Shown here in pieces: positions 21,533-35,600 of a stretch of DNA of 64,000 nt; positions within the stretch are counted from its first letter, which is position 1; the number at the start of each line of letters is the position of its first letter. The DNA comes from Hyperoplus lanceolatus (taxonomy: Eukaryota; Chordata; Actinopteri; Uranoscopiformes; Ammodytidae), in assembly GCA_026929865.2 (NCBI GenBank), contig CM049418.1, positions 7,029,501 to 7,093,500 of the forward strand. Direction: 5' to 3'. The position numbers and the translations under genes are program-made. The notes under the pieces were generated by a model. The model was not told where the DNA came from. It made no database searches and saw nothing but the letters and a program-made list of their open reading frames with translations.

Positions 21533-24500
21533 TCACACTCCACCCCCACTGCGGTCCACCGTCACCGGGCCTCTCTTCTCAAGAGTCTCCTCCGCCGTCT
21601 TCATCAGAATGGCGAGCCGGCTGTCAGACACTTGGCCCTTCTTCACTGCGCTCATAAGCTGCATGGCATGAAACAAAAAACACAGTTTACAGAGTGCTCC
21701 GTGGGTTGACACACACACACACACACACATATATAATTTCAATTTGCATAATCATTTGGAACACAGTGTACATGCACACAGGCAGAGACACAATTCAGCA
21801 GTATATTAACACAAACTGGACATGCAAGATTTAACAGTGACAGGCCTGTGGGGAACTAATTGGCAGCGGACTAACACTCGACTCACTTCTAGCCTTATTA
21901 ACACAGATTGTCCCTTCTAATGAACTTGTTAGGACTTCACACCTTCGGCTTCACCGTTCTCACATCTCAGGTGGACAATGGCCTTTGCATGTATAACACT
22001 GAGAAGGACAGACTACTTATATGTAAGGTATACACTGCATTCCAAATTATAAGGCAAATTAGATTTTCCCAGATTTTCCTAAATAGTCGATGCAAATCAC
22101 AGTCAGTATAATTTTCAAGTCATCAACCGTTAGAGTATATTTCGAATTTTATTGAACAAACCTCCTAATAATAAAAGTATTTTTTTTTATAAAAAACTCA
22201 AAATGCACTGTTCCAAATCATTATGTACAACAGAGTTTCAAACAGTCTCATTTTATAGGTTGTAAACAACTACAAATGGTCATTTGTTGAATTTGCAGCA
22301 TTAGGAGGTCATATTTAGTGAAATCAAAAGCTATTTCAATCAAAAACATCTTAACAGGCCAAGTTACATGTTAACATAGGACCCCTTCTTTGATATCACC
22401 TTCACAATTATTGCATCCATTGAACTTGTGAGTTCTTGGAGAGTTTCTGTCTGATTATTTTTGCAGGATGCCAGAATAGCCTCCCATAGCTGCTGTTTTG
22501 ATGTGAACTGCCTCCCAACCTCATAGATGTTTTGCCTGAGGATGCTCCAAAGGTTCTCAATAGGGTTGAGGTCAGGGGAAGATGGGGGCCACACCATGAG
22601 TTTCTCTCTTTTTATGCCCAAAGCAGCCAATGACACAGAGGTATTCTTTGCAGCATGAGATGGTGCATTGTCATGCATGAAGATGATTTTACTACGGAAG
22701 GCACTGTCCTTCTTTTTGTACCACGGAAGAAAGCGGTGAGTCAGAAACTCTACATACTTTGCAAAGGTCATTTTCACTCCGTCAGGGACCCTGAAGGTGC
22801 CAACCGGCCCAAAACATGACTCCGCCACCTCCTGTCTGCCGTCGCAGCCTTGTTGGGACATTGTGGCCATTCACCAACCATCCATTACTCCATCCATCCG
22901 ACCATCCAGGGTTGCATGGCACTCATCAGTAAACAAGACTGTTTGAAGATGAGTCTTCATGTATTCCTGAGCCCACTGCAACTGTTTCAGCTTGTGATCA
23001 TTGTTTAGGGGTGGCCGAATAATAGGTTTATGCACAACTGCAAACTTCTGGATCCTACACCATGAGGTTTACGGGACTCCAGAGGCACCAGAAGCTTCAA
23101 ATACCTGTCTGCTGCTTTGTGATGGCATTTTAGCAGCTGCTCTCCTATTCTGATGAATTTGTCTGGCAGAAACCTTCCTCATATTACCTTTATCCAAACG
23201 AACCCGTCTGTGCTCTGAATCAGCCACAAATCTCTTCACAGTACGATGATCACACTTAAGTTTTTGTGAAATATCTAATGTTTTCATACCTTGTCCAAGG
23301 TATTGCACTATTTGACGCTTTTAGGCACCAGAGAGATCCTTTTTCTTTCCCATATTGCTTGAAAACTGTGGCCTGCTTAATCATGTGGAACGTCCTTGTT
23401 AAGTAGATTTCCTTTGATTGGGCTTACTTAGCAAACTGATTATCACAGGTGTCTGAGATTGATTTCAATGATCCAAAGCACCCTAAGACACTATACCATC
23501 CATGAGTTTAAATTAAATACAAAAAATTAAATGTTTATGACACTTAATTCCAATTTGCATAATCATTTGTGACAGACTGTATATAGCAGACAATGATGAT
23601 TTTACTGACACCATTTCCTGAGATTGTGAATTAATATGTGTATGTGTAGATACAAAAATAGCCGACAATGACTGCACTCTAAGATGGATAATTTCAGGAA
23701 AATAATATGGGGATAAAAATATTATTATATATATTATTATATATATTTAAACCTCCTACGAGGAACTTTAAATGTTTATGAAACAGTCAAATGTATCCTC
23801 AGATGATCATAAAGGACCTGTAAGAGCAAACAAGACCCTCAGAGAAAATAAGAAGCATATTTATATAGTTATAATAAATGCATTTGCTTGGGTCTGATCT
23901 CCTGGGAACTAGGCAGATTTTTTCTTGTGCTGTTGAAAAATGACGGACAAAGACTGACTTGATGAGTACACATTTTTGCAATGATGCCAGTTACGAGAGC
24001 GATAACAAAATCACCTTATTTCTCAATAGGTTTCGGAACTTAATTATAGGCCGAAAAAAAATACTTTACACTTCTAGGTTTTATTTTTTTTTGTAGTATC
24101 AAACACAGCTTTCTTATTTACTATGTATATGTTGTTTATAGAATATAAAAGTTATAGTGGTAGTAAATGAGATGTGCCTGATAAATGTGCTGTTTCCAGA
24201 CATTTTCCTCACTGAGATATTCTCGTACCTGTAAGAATTCATCAATCTCCACCTGTCCGTTCTTGTTGAGATCCACCTCGTTAAGAATTTCATGCAGAGC
24301 GTTTTCATCAATGTGGACATTGATGCTCTGCAGAAGAAGAAGAATAAAACAAGATGGCGATCGATACCATGTAGTAATGAAGACAAGTGTGTGGAGATGA
24401 AAGGCATGAGGGACGGAGGAAGGACCACTTACTTCCAAAACCTTACCCACGTCCACCGTGGTGATGAAGCCTTTGCTCTCGCTGTCAAACTTATGGAAAC

Positions 24501-27500
24501 GTTTCTTGTACCTGTCACACACACCGACACCCACACACAAGCAATGATTATTAACCAATGTAACCTATTTACATTTGATTCTACAGCATTTAGGAAACAC
24601 TTTATAATAAGTAGACATTTACGGAAAATACTTCCTATAATTATCATGTTATGTAGTTAAAGTTAAAGTCATCTGTAAGGCAAAGGCAAGGAGACTTTAT
24701 TTATATATCACATTCAATACACAAAGCAGACTCTTTTGTTCTTAGTGCACAGTCATTCTTGACTCATGATTAAATTCTTGCTGGCTATAGAATTTGTTCA
24801 AGAGAGATTTTCAGAATAAAAGTCGAGGATTGTTATATTACCTAACCACTTCCTGGTAGTCCAGGTTGATCTCACTGGTCTTGTCCAGCTGTTCAGACCG
24901 TGACCTGTAGCCCATCTCCTGGTACAGAAACTTCCGGGCTGCCTCCAGCTCCGCCTGCATCAAAACACCAGCAAAGATTGTGTCTATTTAATCAAGTAAA
25001 ATATTAAATGAAATAAAAATTTAATTTCAGTATTGTAAACTATAATAAAATCAAAGCATTTCCATGCGCCTTAGAAGTTACTCAAACATGTGTAAGGCCG
25101 GAAAACATAATCAAAGAAATAAAATACAAGACTATTTTTCTGCAACTGAAGCCTGTAACAATCAACACACATGTTAATTGGTTTTAAATCTAATGGTTGT
25201 AGGGTCAGTCCACTGTGCTCTGGAAAACACCCAAAACGCGAAACTGAGACAATACATACTGTGCATCTAGCAATTAAATTTTTAAACTTCTCTTGTACCG
25301 TATTTAACTTTAAATATATAAATTGTAAACCTTATATGTACTTTGTTTTCTTGATATTATGACTATAGCACCTGTGCTGGCAGATGTGTTGTTATCATAG
25401 ATAGTATATAAAATGTGTTATTCAACAGAGCTGTTGTGAGATTTCCCTGCACTGTTTCACAAAGAAGGCTTAAAATAGCTGAGAGTTCAGTTTTCATGCA
25501 ACACGTATCACTTCATCTCAAAGCAGATCTTGTCCTCTAAAGGGATAAAGGGTGTGAACCTTAAACCATTGTGTGACGATAAAAAAGGAAAAACCCACCA
25601 GGGAATATAGCATTATGTAAAAAGTGAGCAGCTTTTCTGGGAATGGGAATAATACGACAACACAAACCAGTTCATAATATTGTAGCTATATCACTTTGTT
25701 TTTTTAGGTTTTATCGCTCCTGATTTTAGGAAACTAGACTGTTGTAATTAAAATATCTTAAGTAGAAAGAGATCTTCAAAAACTAGTGAAGGAATAGGAA
25801 AGTATTGCTTACAAGATTTACAAATTGTTCACTTATTGCATTGCACTGGAAACGTGAAAAATTATTGGATGGAGATCAGTGGTTGGGTTAGTTTTTTTGA
25901 AATGGTGGTGATGGAGAAGGCCACTATAAACTTTTTCGAACTATATAATGAGAAAATATATGTTTTATTGTATTTATATTTTATGTATGTATATTCTATT
26001 TAATATTTTTCTCTTTAATAATTTTTATTTTATTTGTTTGTGTAAAATGTAACACTTGGCAGATCCCGTCGACACTGTTGTTGCCCTTAAATACTGCCAA
26101 TGTCGACTGTTTGTATCGTACATGACCATAATTTTCGGAAAATAAAAAAGAAAAGGAAAGTAAAATATTAAAAAAGATAGGGCTCATACCGTCCTGCGCT
26201 CCTGACTCCAGTCCAGTTCCTTGGCCATGATCTGCACGATGCGCGGCAGAGCCTCGTCGGCCGCCTGCACGTTGAGGAAGCCCAGGCGCGTCCGCCGGGC
26301 AATGACGTCTATGGCTGTGCAGGCGTACTCCTTAATGGCATACAGCACCTGAGACAGAGCGAGAGAGAGAGATTTATGACGATCACGTGTTTGACATTAT
26401 GTCCAACAGTATTGACAAATAATAAACAATAAGATGATTAAAAACATCAGAATTAAGAATAACAATAGCAAAAAAAAAGAAACATTTAAAAATGTATATA
26501 CCCAATAACAATAACAATATCACAAGTGTGAGTACCGTCCAGTCATTCAGCTGATCTATCCAGATGTTTTTGTTGCAGACTTTTTAAAGTTGTATTTGCT
26601 ATTTATGCTAGAAATTGTGTGTTTTGGTCATTTAGTCTATAATGAGAGCCTGTACTTTATTATTTATTCTATAATGAGATTGATCTGTACATTATGGTAT
26701 TTTTAATGTAGATTGGACCTTGGTTTAGGTAGAGCTAGATGTCATTTACATTAAGAGATTTAGAGAGATATTTTGTTGTTAGCTTAGGCTAGAATGCATT
26801 TTCTTCTGCAAGTGACGCTAAAAGACAAGGTATTTTTTGTAGTTGAGACACATAACCAGACTTAGGCCCTCCTCACCTCGCCCTCGATGTAAGGGAATTC
26901 AGACACCAGTCTCTTCCCTACGATCGGCCATCTTTGCCCGGTGACCTGAGCCATCTTAGCCACGTCGAACGCCTTCCCTCCGTATGTCGATGCCAAATGC
27001 TGAGCCACCTGCACACAGAGAGAAATTAAATTTTATATATATATTTAAATAAATGTCAAAACAAGTAGACAGTAGTATGACATGATGCAATCCTCATCAT
27101 ACTTTGTGCAGGCATGACATTTGAACATTGAATATATGAAAATTTTAATAAAAAACATTTAGAAAACAACAGTAGAAAAGTGAGAAGTGCATTCTAAAAT
27201 GACCCTGATGCTAATTTAAAAAAAAAATACGACTAGGTTATGTATAACAATTACAGTTAAAATGAACGAGGTCAAAAATCAAACCTCCACATTTATTTTG
27301 AAATTGAAAATTTTTACTCAAGGAACAACATTAAGTAACTATTCAACATTCTTGCACAATATAAACCCACAGGTTAAATTTTGCACAAGTGGGAACATGG
27401 CTGCTGTGTTCACGTGACTGATTCCTGGTCTGATTCCTGGAGTTATACGATCAGCGTTAGCACCACTTTGTCGATTGAGGTGTCAAATGTTTACAGAACA

Positions 27501-30500
27501 CATACGCTCTCTGCTATTCAGATGGCTGGCGTGCCGATCACGTGAAAAGGGCAAACGCTGTCCAAATACCAACAGTGACCTTTGAGGAATATTGGAGAGA
27601 ATAGCAGAGAACGCCTCTAATGAGGAGTAAGTACAATGCACCACCACTTCTTCTACATGAAAAATTGTTCTGCTAGATTAAATGAAAACGCGCTGCCTTA
27701 TTATTGGAAAGATGGCGGTTAGAGGATGTAAATCAATGCGGCCTTACTTAATGCCATTGATAAACGGTGCGGCATACAGTGCGTTTCAACGTGTGTCCGG
27801 TCTTTTGTGTAGTGGAAATGTCTGCGTTGTTATAGCACTGGCTTCAATGTCAGCCTCCACTGCTGCTGCTGTTGTTAAAGGAATAGTTCAACATTTTAGG
27901 GAAATAACATCTGCTCCTTTAAAGCTCATACTTAAAAGGTTTGTCTTAATAGGTGCGTTTCCATCCACATGTTGTTTAAGCGCAAATTGAAATTGATCAC
28001 CTTGAAAAAGATGCAGAGATATGAATGCATATTTGTAATAAAAATAAAAATTATAGATTTTAGTAGAGCTTCAGGTTATAAACGAAATTTAGACTAATAT
28101 TGATTTGAGAAAGGTCGGGAATTGATCAAAACGTATCTGAAGACATTTTTTTTTCACCTTTAGATTAATTTAATTCATTTTAAGATTTTATTCAATTCTC
28201 TGCATATGAGGTAGCCTGGTCCAACCAGACCACCGTACTTCATTTCATTTGTACAGATGGTCTGGAAGTGCTGTAATTGGCAAACGTTAACTCACTTGGA
28301 GGCGGGTGTCTGTCGAAGTTTAAAACTATTGGATCTGCCCAGTGCCACTCTGGATTAGCCAACCAATCGCATCACGTTTGGTCATCACGTGTGTCATGAG
28401 CCGGCTTTTGATGGTGCCTTCCAGTTGGACAGGGAACTCGGAAATTTCCGACTTCACTACATATTGTAGTCTATGAATCTACCGGTACCTGGCAACAGTA
28501 ACTTGTTAGAGCCTAACGTTTAGTTATTTGGACAAGAAAGGTTTTAGGCGTCCATACTTTCGCGAGCAGATGCACTGGAACACAGACAGGTCGGAACTCG
28601 GAACTACCAAGTCGGAAATCTCCTTCTTCCGAGTATAAAGCAACGCAGCATTCAACTGAAACTGGAGCGTTCTCAGCCACTCGCTCTGTTCGCTGATTGG
28701 CCGATCGTAGATTCTCCGGAGAATCTGGGAAATGCGCTGTACACCCAGACTGACTACTGAAGGGAAAATGAAATTTGGCCGGAAGTAGGCGGGCGGGCGG
28801 AGCCAGGCTACATATGAGGAGGGTTACATAGGTGTTTTTCTACCTCTTTCTCCAGTCCATAGTCCTGCACAAGGCGGATGTAGAGAGTGGGCGTCCAGCC
28901 CTTGGCGCCCTCCAGCATCAGACCCACTGTCTTGCAGGATTCGGCCGACAGGTTGTGGGCTCCGATGGCTGCGTCCAAAGTCTCCTCAGCCATGGACCTG
29001 TAAGTGGTCCACTTCCCACCTGTGTATACACAACCATACAAATACATGCACTTTAAGGCACTAGGGGTGTAACAAAACAGTTATTCGTACCAAGCCGTCA
29101 CAATCGTGTTGTTCCAGAAGTGAACTGCGATCCGTAATAATGGCGTAAATAGCATTGATATGGCCAAATGTGCAGGCTTGCTTTGATTGCGGTGTGGAAG
29201 TTTTTGCGCTTCTATTTGAGATGTAAAATAAAAAAATAAAAATGTATTGGAGAACTTGGTTGTTTGTAGGAGTATTTTTTTTTTACATTTTATTTGTATG
29301 TTTATTTTAAATTGAAACACTTGCTGAGTAGCTGACAGCTAACACATGTTTAACTGTTATTGTTTAACTAATCAAACTTGTGTTCCTTATTACTGAGAAC
29401 CCAACTGAACAATTATTTTTTTTGACAATCTGATAACTTGAATCTAACTGACCAGCGATGGTAACCATTCCGGTGTCGCTAGTGCTGACGATGTGGTTCC
29501 TGCAGATGGACTGAGTGTCTTTGGAGTTGGGGTCGGTCACCAGCGGACGGATGCCGCTCCACGCAGCCAACACGTCTCCTCGCCGCACTAAAGGAAAATA
29601 TACGTCACTTTAAAAAACAAGAATAACCCAACAAGATACAAACAGATTTGTTATGTCTATTTTGCTTCCATAACATCTTCTTTTCATACAAGTACAAATA
29701 AAAAAGTCCAAAATGTACAAAAACAAATGAGCACCCCCCCCCCGTACCTTCTACGTCCGGGCTGAGGTAGTTGCGGACTTCCTTCAAAATGAAGTTGATG
29801 TCGTCCTCTCCTGGGATTGGATTGGCTGTCACCTTGGTGGGCGTGTCCGTCGTTCCGGCGATGGTCATCTTCTCCCAGGGCAGGAAGAAGATGACGCGAC
29901 CGTCACTGGTCGCCGGATCCAGGAGACCCATGTTGTCGGGACTGAGGGCAGAAAAATACACAAAGTAGAAGCAGCTGTAAGGGTTAAAGACCCTGTAAAC
30001 CCAAAGTCACAAAATCCTTCTTACTTCTTACTTAAGGAACGACATTTTTTAGAAAAGAGGGAAAAATTGAAAAGTTGAGACCCAAATGGAAAATCCCAGA
30101 TATGCTTTAGTAGGAAGAGGAGGCAGGTGGGTGCTAGGTAGTGTTGGGGGGACGAGAGAAAAGAAAGGAAGAGAATTAGGTAGGTTGGCATTTCCTGTCG
30201 CCGTTCAAAGGGCTTGCGCTCCCTCGGGTTCCTGCTCAATAAGCTTTGCTGAACTTTAAAAAAAACCTGACTTTGACAAAACCACTCTATAGCTCCGCTC
30301 TATCTCAACCAGGGAGGAATGTCCTGTGCGTGCAAGTATAGGTCACATAATGATTCAGTATTTACACATGCGAATGAGACAACACAGAGGAATAAATGTG
30401 AAAAACTTTAAAATAACATCTAAACCACTTCAATGAAAACTAATGATATAAAGAAAATGTTGTAATTTTTGTTGTGAGTTATGTACCTGTAGTAACCGGG

Positions 30501-31881
30501 GATGACAATGTGGACCCCGGCACTGGGTTGGCAGATGTTTGGGGTTGCCTCTTTGTCCATTTTCCTCAGGGAGTCAGTGAATGGCCCGGTGGCGTTGATC
30601 ACACACTTTGCCTTCACGTCAAATTCCTTTCCTGTGAAAAAAAAACAAACAAAAAGAAAACATCCATAGTTTAAGATACCGGTGGGTTAAAGGTGTATAC
30701 TTTATTTGTCTGTGCTGCATTCAGTTTAAGACACCTTTTGATGACAAATGAGACCACATACTGCTTATAAATTGCCAGATATATGAGACATATCTGATGA
30801 TGAACTATTTCAACTGAATTTTGGATTATACTTTGTTTATGAATATACTTTCATTGTATATTTTTACCTCCTAACTAATGCAAACAGGGTTTATTGGAAA
30901 AAAGTACAATCTGCATTTTTTTTCTGCTAAATTTGAGATACATTTCTGCATTTCTCTCATTTCACTTTTACATCCGCTACATTAAATTAGATTTGACTTT
31001 GTCAACCTTAGTGCAAATGTCTTTTGCCTGTCCAAAATGAACACAAAAACACACAACACACCACTTAAACATGCAAACACATATCAGAGAGAGAATGTAG
31101 TGCAAGTAAACAAATAGCAGCAAATAAGATAAACTCGAAATACCGCTCGGCAGTTACTGACCTGTGATGACATCCCTGCAGCGGGCTCCACACACCTTCT
31201 CCTTGCCTGTCTGTGGGTCATTTGTTTTCAGCAGGTGGACCACCTCGGTGTAGTTAGCCACAGTAGCGCCATAGCGTACGGCACTGATCGCGATGGCCAG
31301 GTTCATACGGGCATCATTGTGCTGCCCTGACACATACAGTTGTGATATTTTTGTTATTTTCATTATTTCATTTGATATTGATGCGTAATGATATTATCAT
31401 ATAGTTGTTCTGTTAAGTATGTCATGACGTTAGTCTGATCTGATTTTATTTTTTTTTATCTTTGAAGGCTGCTTAGACTACAACATAACTTCCTTATAAT
31501 GTGTGACCTAAATAAACTAGTCTTTCATTCATACCAATCCCTAAATACTTATTTTGTCTGTGGGCTTGCATGCATAATAGTATGTTTCTAGTTCATGTCT
31601 GTTGCACCTACCGTAGCATTAAGAAACTGTACTTTAATTTAATTAAAAAACAGAGGATTACACATATGCTGTGGTGTGTTTGTGAGAATATACAAGAGCA
31701 CCAGAGAAAATATCTGCTGCTCAGCCGGTACCGAGCGACTGCACGCCCGGGAGAGAAGGTCAGATTTCCAAATGTCACCGGAGCGATTGTTCCAGACGGC
31801 ATAATTGGGAGAAAAGTCGCCCAACCCCCACTCTCCCTCAGAGCTGTGTGTGTGTGTGTGTGTGTGTGTGCGCGTGTGAGT

Positions 31882-31944
<63 letters not shown>

Positions 31945-32574
31945 GGAGGTTGGAAATATCAAACAATTGCTGGCTGTTTTGCACCAATAACAAGCTATTC
32001 CCTTTTTCCACCCAGTCAAATCTGCATGTTACATGCTTTTAAGAATATAACTTCATATTTATTGTGCAGTATCTACATCTATCACACTGTAACTATTTGC
32101 AGATTTTGATCGATAAATATTATTTGAATACCATAAATAAGATGCAAGTTAAAGGTCGAGTCAGCAATTCGGGAGAAAGCTTGTTGTAAAAATCACTTAT
32201 TTTCAAAATCAGTGAATATTTCCTCACGATACACTAACTGTCTGTATTGTGTATATGCGCTCCAAAATAAATATGGTGTTAATACACAGCAAAGGCACTG
32301 TAAATGGGCATGTTGCTAGCTATGATGGGCCCCCTTTGTTTACATATCCTTTGTTTGCAAAATCTTTTTTAAAAGCCCCAGCCTGTTGCAGACAGACATG
32401 GCGAGCTGTTGCTGCCATGCGGTGAAGCTTACAGTAGCAGACACATCACACCAGTTAGATATAAAGTTGTTATTTTTGCGATGGCGTGGAGGAAAATGAC
32501 TCAGTTGGACATCAGCATATGTTTGGTTCTCTTCTGAGCACTTCTGGGAGAACACACAACCTTTACCGCAGGGG

Positions 32575-32651
<77 letters not shown>

Positions 32652-35600
32652 AGGGGGTTGTAGCAGCCTGTCAACATGTTTGTCAGGCACCAGCGGAGAT
32701 GCGAAAGGCCACAGGGCAACATTCACATCCATGTGGCTTTATCAGGCAGTTTTCTACACATTATATACAAGATTTACAATTCATTGAGAACCAGGATTTA
32801 AATTACATTAATTTGTTTGTTTTCATTGATGTTTTTTTCTCTATGTTTACATACAAGCTTCCAGACTGTGTCCAAATGTTTTTTTTCCTAAATAAAAATA
32901 TATAATGTGTAACCCCAGATTGAATCTCCCAAGAGTTGTGAGTAGATCAACCAAGGCCTCATCCTTTATTTAGGAAGGAAATCCTCTCTTCTATTATGTA
33001 TATAACTCATCTCCTGATGCTTTTAAAATGTCACAACTTTATGCAATGTTTACTGTACACTGGGAGGAATTTAAGTATCAGTTACACTTATACATAATCA
33101 TAGTAATGTTCATCAATGGGTTTAACACATACATTGTTTTACCATTGGAATGGAACAAGCAGGAAAACAGTGGAACAACACACCAAGATGACTGTGCACA
33201 CACCACCAGTGTCTATGTGAAAATATCCTGATGCACCATTTCTGAATTTTGTACCCTATCTGCAAGTCTTGCATCTCTAAGTAACAAGCAATGCCATGGC
33301 TACAAGCAGAAATAGCTCAATCAATCATTATGTATTTAAAAAGGCCCTGCACCTTTTATCCACTGGAGCGCAGGATTCTATGTTTTTTTACAGCATTTTG
33401 GGCATGCAAATGGTTGATTTTTGGTAAATAATTGAAAAAGGATTTGGATGAAGTAGTGCTTTTTTGGCTTAACTTTGGAGTTGTATTACGTAATGATGGC
33501 AAGAGTTGTCGAGGGGCATTCGTGGACAGTTGAAAATTTGAGAATATGAAAATCATTACGTGTATTTCGCTTCTGTTTTATTTTTTTTGCAATTTTTTAG
33601 ACAAAAACATGCTTTTTTAAACCCTGGCCTCTCACCGTCGTAGTAAACAATGGCTCCCACCAGCTTGTCTTTATTGAGCATGGGAAAGAGCTCCAGCGCC
33701 TTACTCTTGCTGAGCACGTAGCTGCTCTTCAGGCAATGGATCCCGGCCACCAGGTCATACATCTTGATCCCCGCCCAGTAGTAAGGCAGCTGCCACCATC
33801 TGTGGAAACAACACAACAACAATGGATCTGGTGCTTTCATCATTTTGTTTTACACATTAACTACATTACTTTTTACTTCAATCAATCAATCAATCAAATA
33901 TTATTCATATAGCACTTTTCATACACAGCAAAGGCAACTCAAACTGCTTCACGGAAAAAGAATACAAAAATCAAACAGTAAATGATGAAACACTATCCCA
34001 AACACTTTGAGGATGAACTCAGAGTGGATCTTGATGTTAAAAGAGAGTCATTTTCACTCATGCTAATAACATCCCCTAACCCTACTTTCATGGGTTGACA
34101 ATTGTCACCTGCATGTTTTTGCTTGTCTAAGACTTACTTGTAAACAGGCAGCATGATTGGGAGCGGCGCAGAGAGGTGAGGAGCGATTTCCAGCAGGTTG
34201 GCTCTCTCATGGAGTGCTTCCTTCACCATCATGTACTGTGTGAAGACGGATATATATATAAGCAAGAGGCAAGTTCAAGGCATGATTTTTAGATGTAAAT
34301 AAGTAAAAGTATGTCCCAATTGTAGCATTCTAACTACATACTTCTTATGATGAGCTGTAGTATGTAGAATAGCAAAAAAAGAGTATGCTATTTTGGAACG
34401 CAGCCAATGTGAGTGAAAACATAGCAAAGACAGAACCTGTTCGTAGTCTAGCTGCATGATGGCCTTCTGCAAGTAGCGCACTCCGCCGTGGATCAGCTTG
34501 GTGCTACGGCTGCTAGTCCCCGAGGAGAAGTCGTTTCTCTCTACCAGGGCAGTCTTTAGGTCTGAGGAGAAAATAAGGACCAGTCAATATATCTGCACAG
34601 TTTGCCCATCAATACGTCAAAGAGCCGACGAAAAGCTACTAAAATTCTCATATCCCCCCTCATTAATTTTTTTTTCTTTACTGGTGGCATTGAAACAAAC
34701 AGTAGCATGCTGTCCTGACACCTGATTTAAATAACTAATAAAGAGTCAAACAAATTCCTCACTTCTATCCACGCAGCCACCACAGGTCTACAAAGCTAAA
34801 GGGTTGTTTGTCGGAGTCACATGCCACCAGAGATTGTTGTCCAATGATGAGCATGCATTGGACGCCAGCCACAAATGTTTCAAAAAGTGTGACATTTTGT
34901 TAATTTTCAAAGACGATGTACAATACAATGAAGCTCTTTTAATGACACACAAATTTAAATATAAGAACAACACAGCATGCTTTAGGGACTATAAGGCACC
35001 AAAACAAATATTTGTCTAAGAAATATTGTGTTTGCTACATACAATTACATATTCTCCACCCATAAATCCAATTTGAATAAATTTTAAGACGGATATTGCA
35101 ATAGCGATAAAAGTTTGTACATAATTATTCTCCTTTTGAATCGAAAAACATAAAATGTTAATAGTATGCAATGATCTGTTCAAAACAAAGATGTTTTCTT
35201 AAGTCTATAGTATCTGATGTTTAGGCCACAATATTAAAATTATACAATATTATATTATATAATTAAAATAATGTATCACACGTGACACACACATTTCCCC
35301 TTTAATGAATACTGTGCCCCCAGTGATATAAAAATTGCAGTAGTCCGTATTGTGATCAGATTGAACCATGCCATTTTCAAGTTTAGGCAGGAGTAGAAAA
35401 AAAATACCTTACATAACTTGAGAAGAAAATCCTATTGCAAACATCCCCTAAAGGTGCAAAACTTACTGCGTGTGACAGCGTCTAAGGCACATCCTGCCCC
35501 TGTGGCCCCTCCCCCTACGACCAGCACATCAAACTCCTGTGTGCTCTGCAGCGCGGCCAGCTGTGCCGACCGGGAGGGAAGCTCCTCTGCAAAGGGAACG

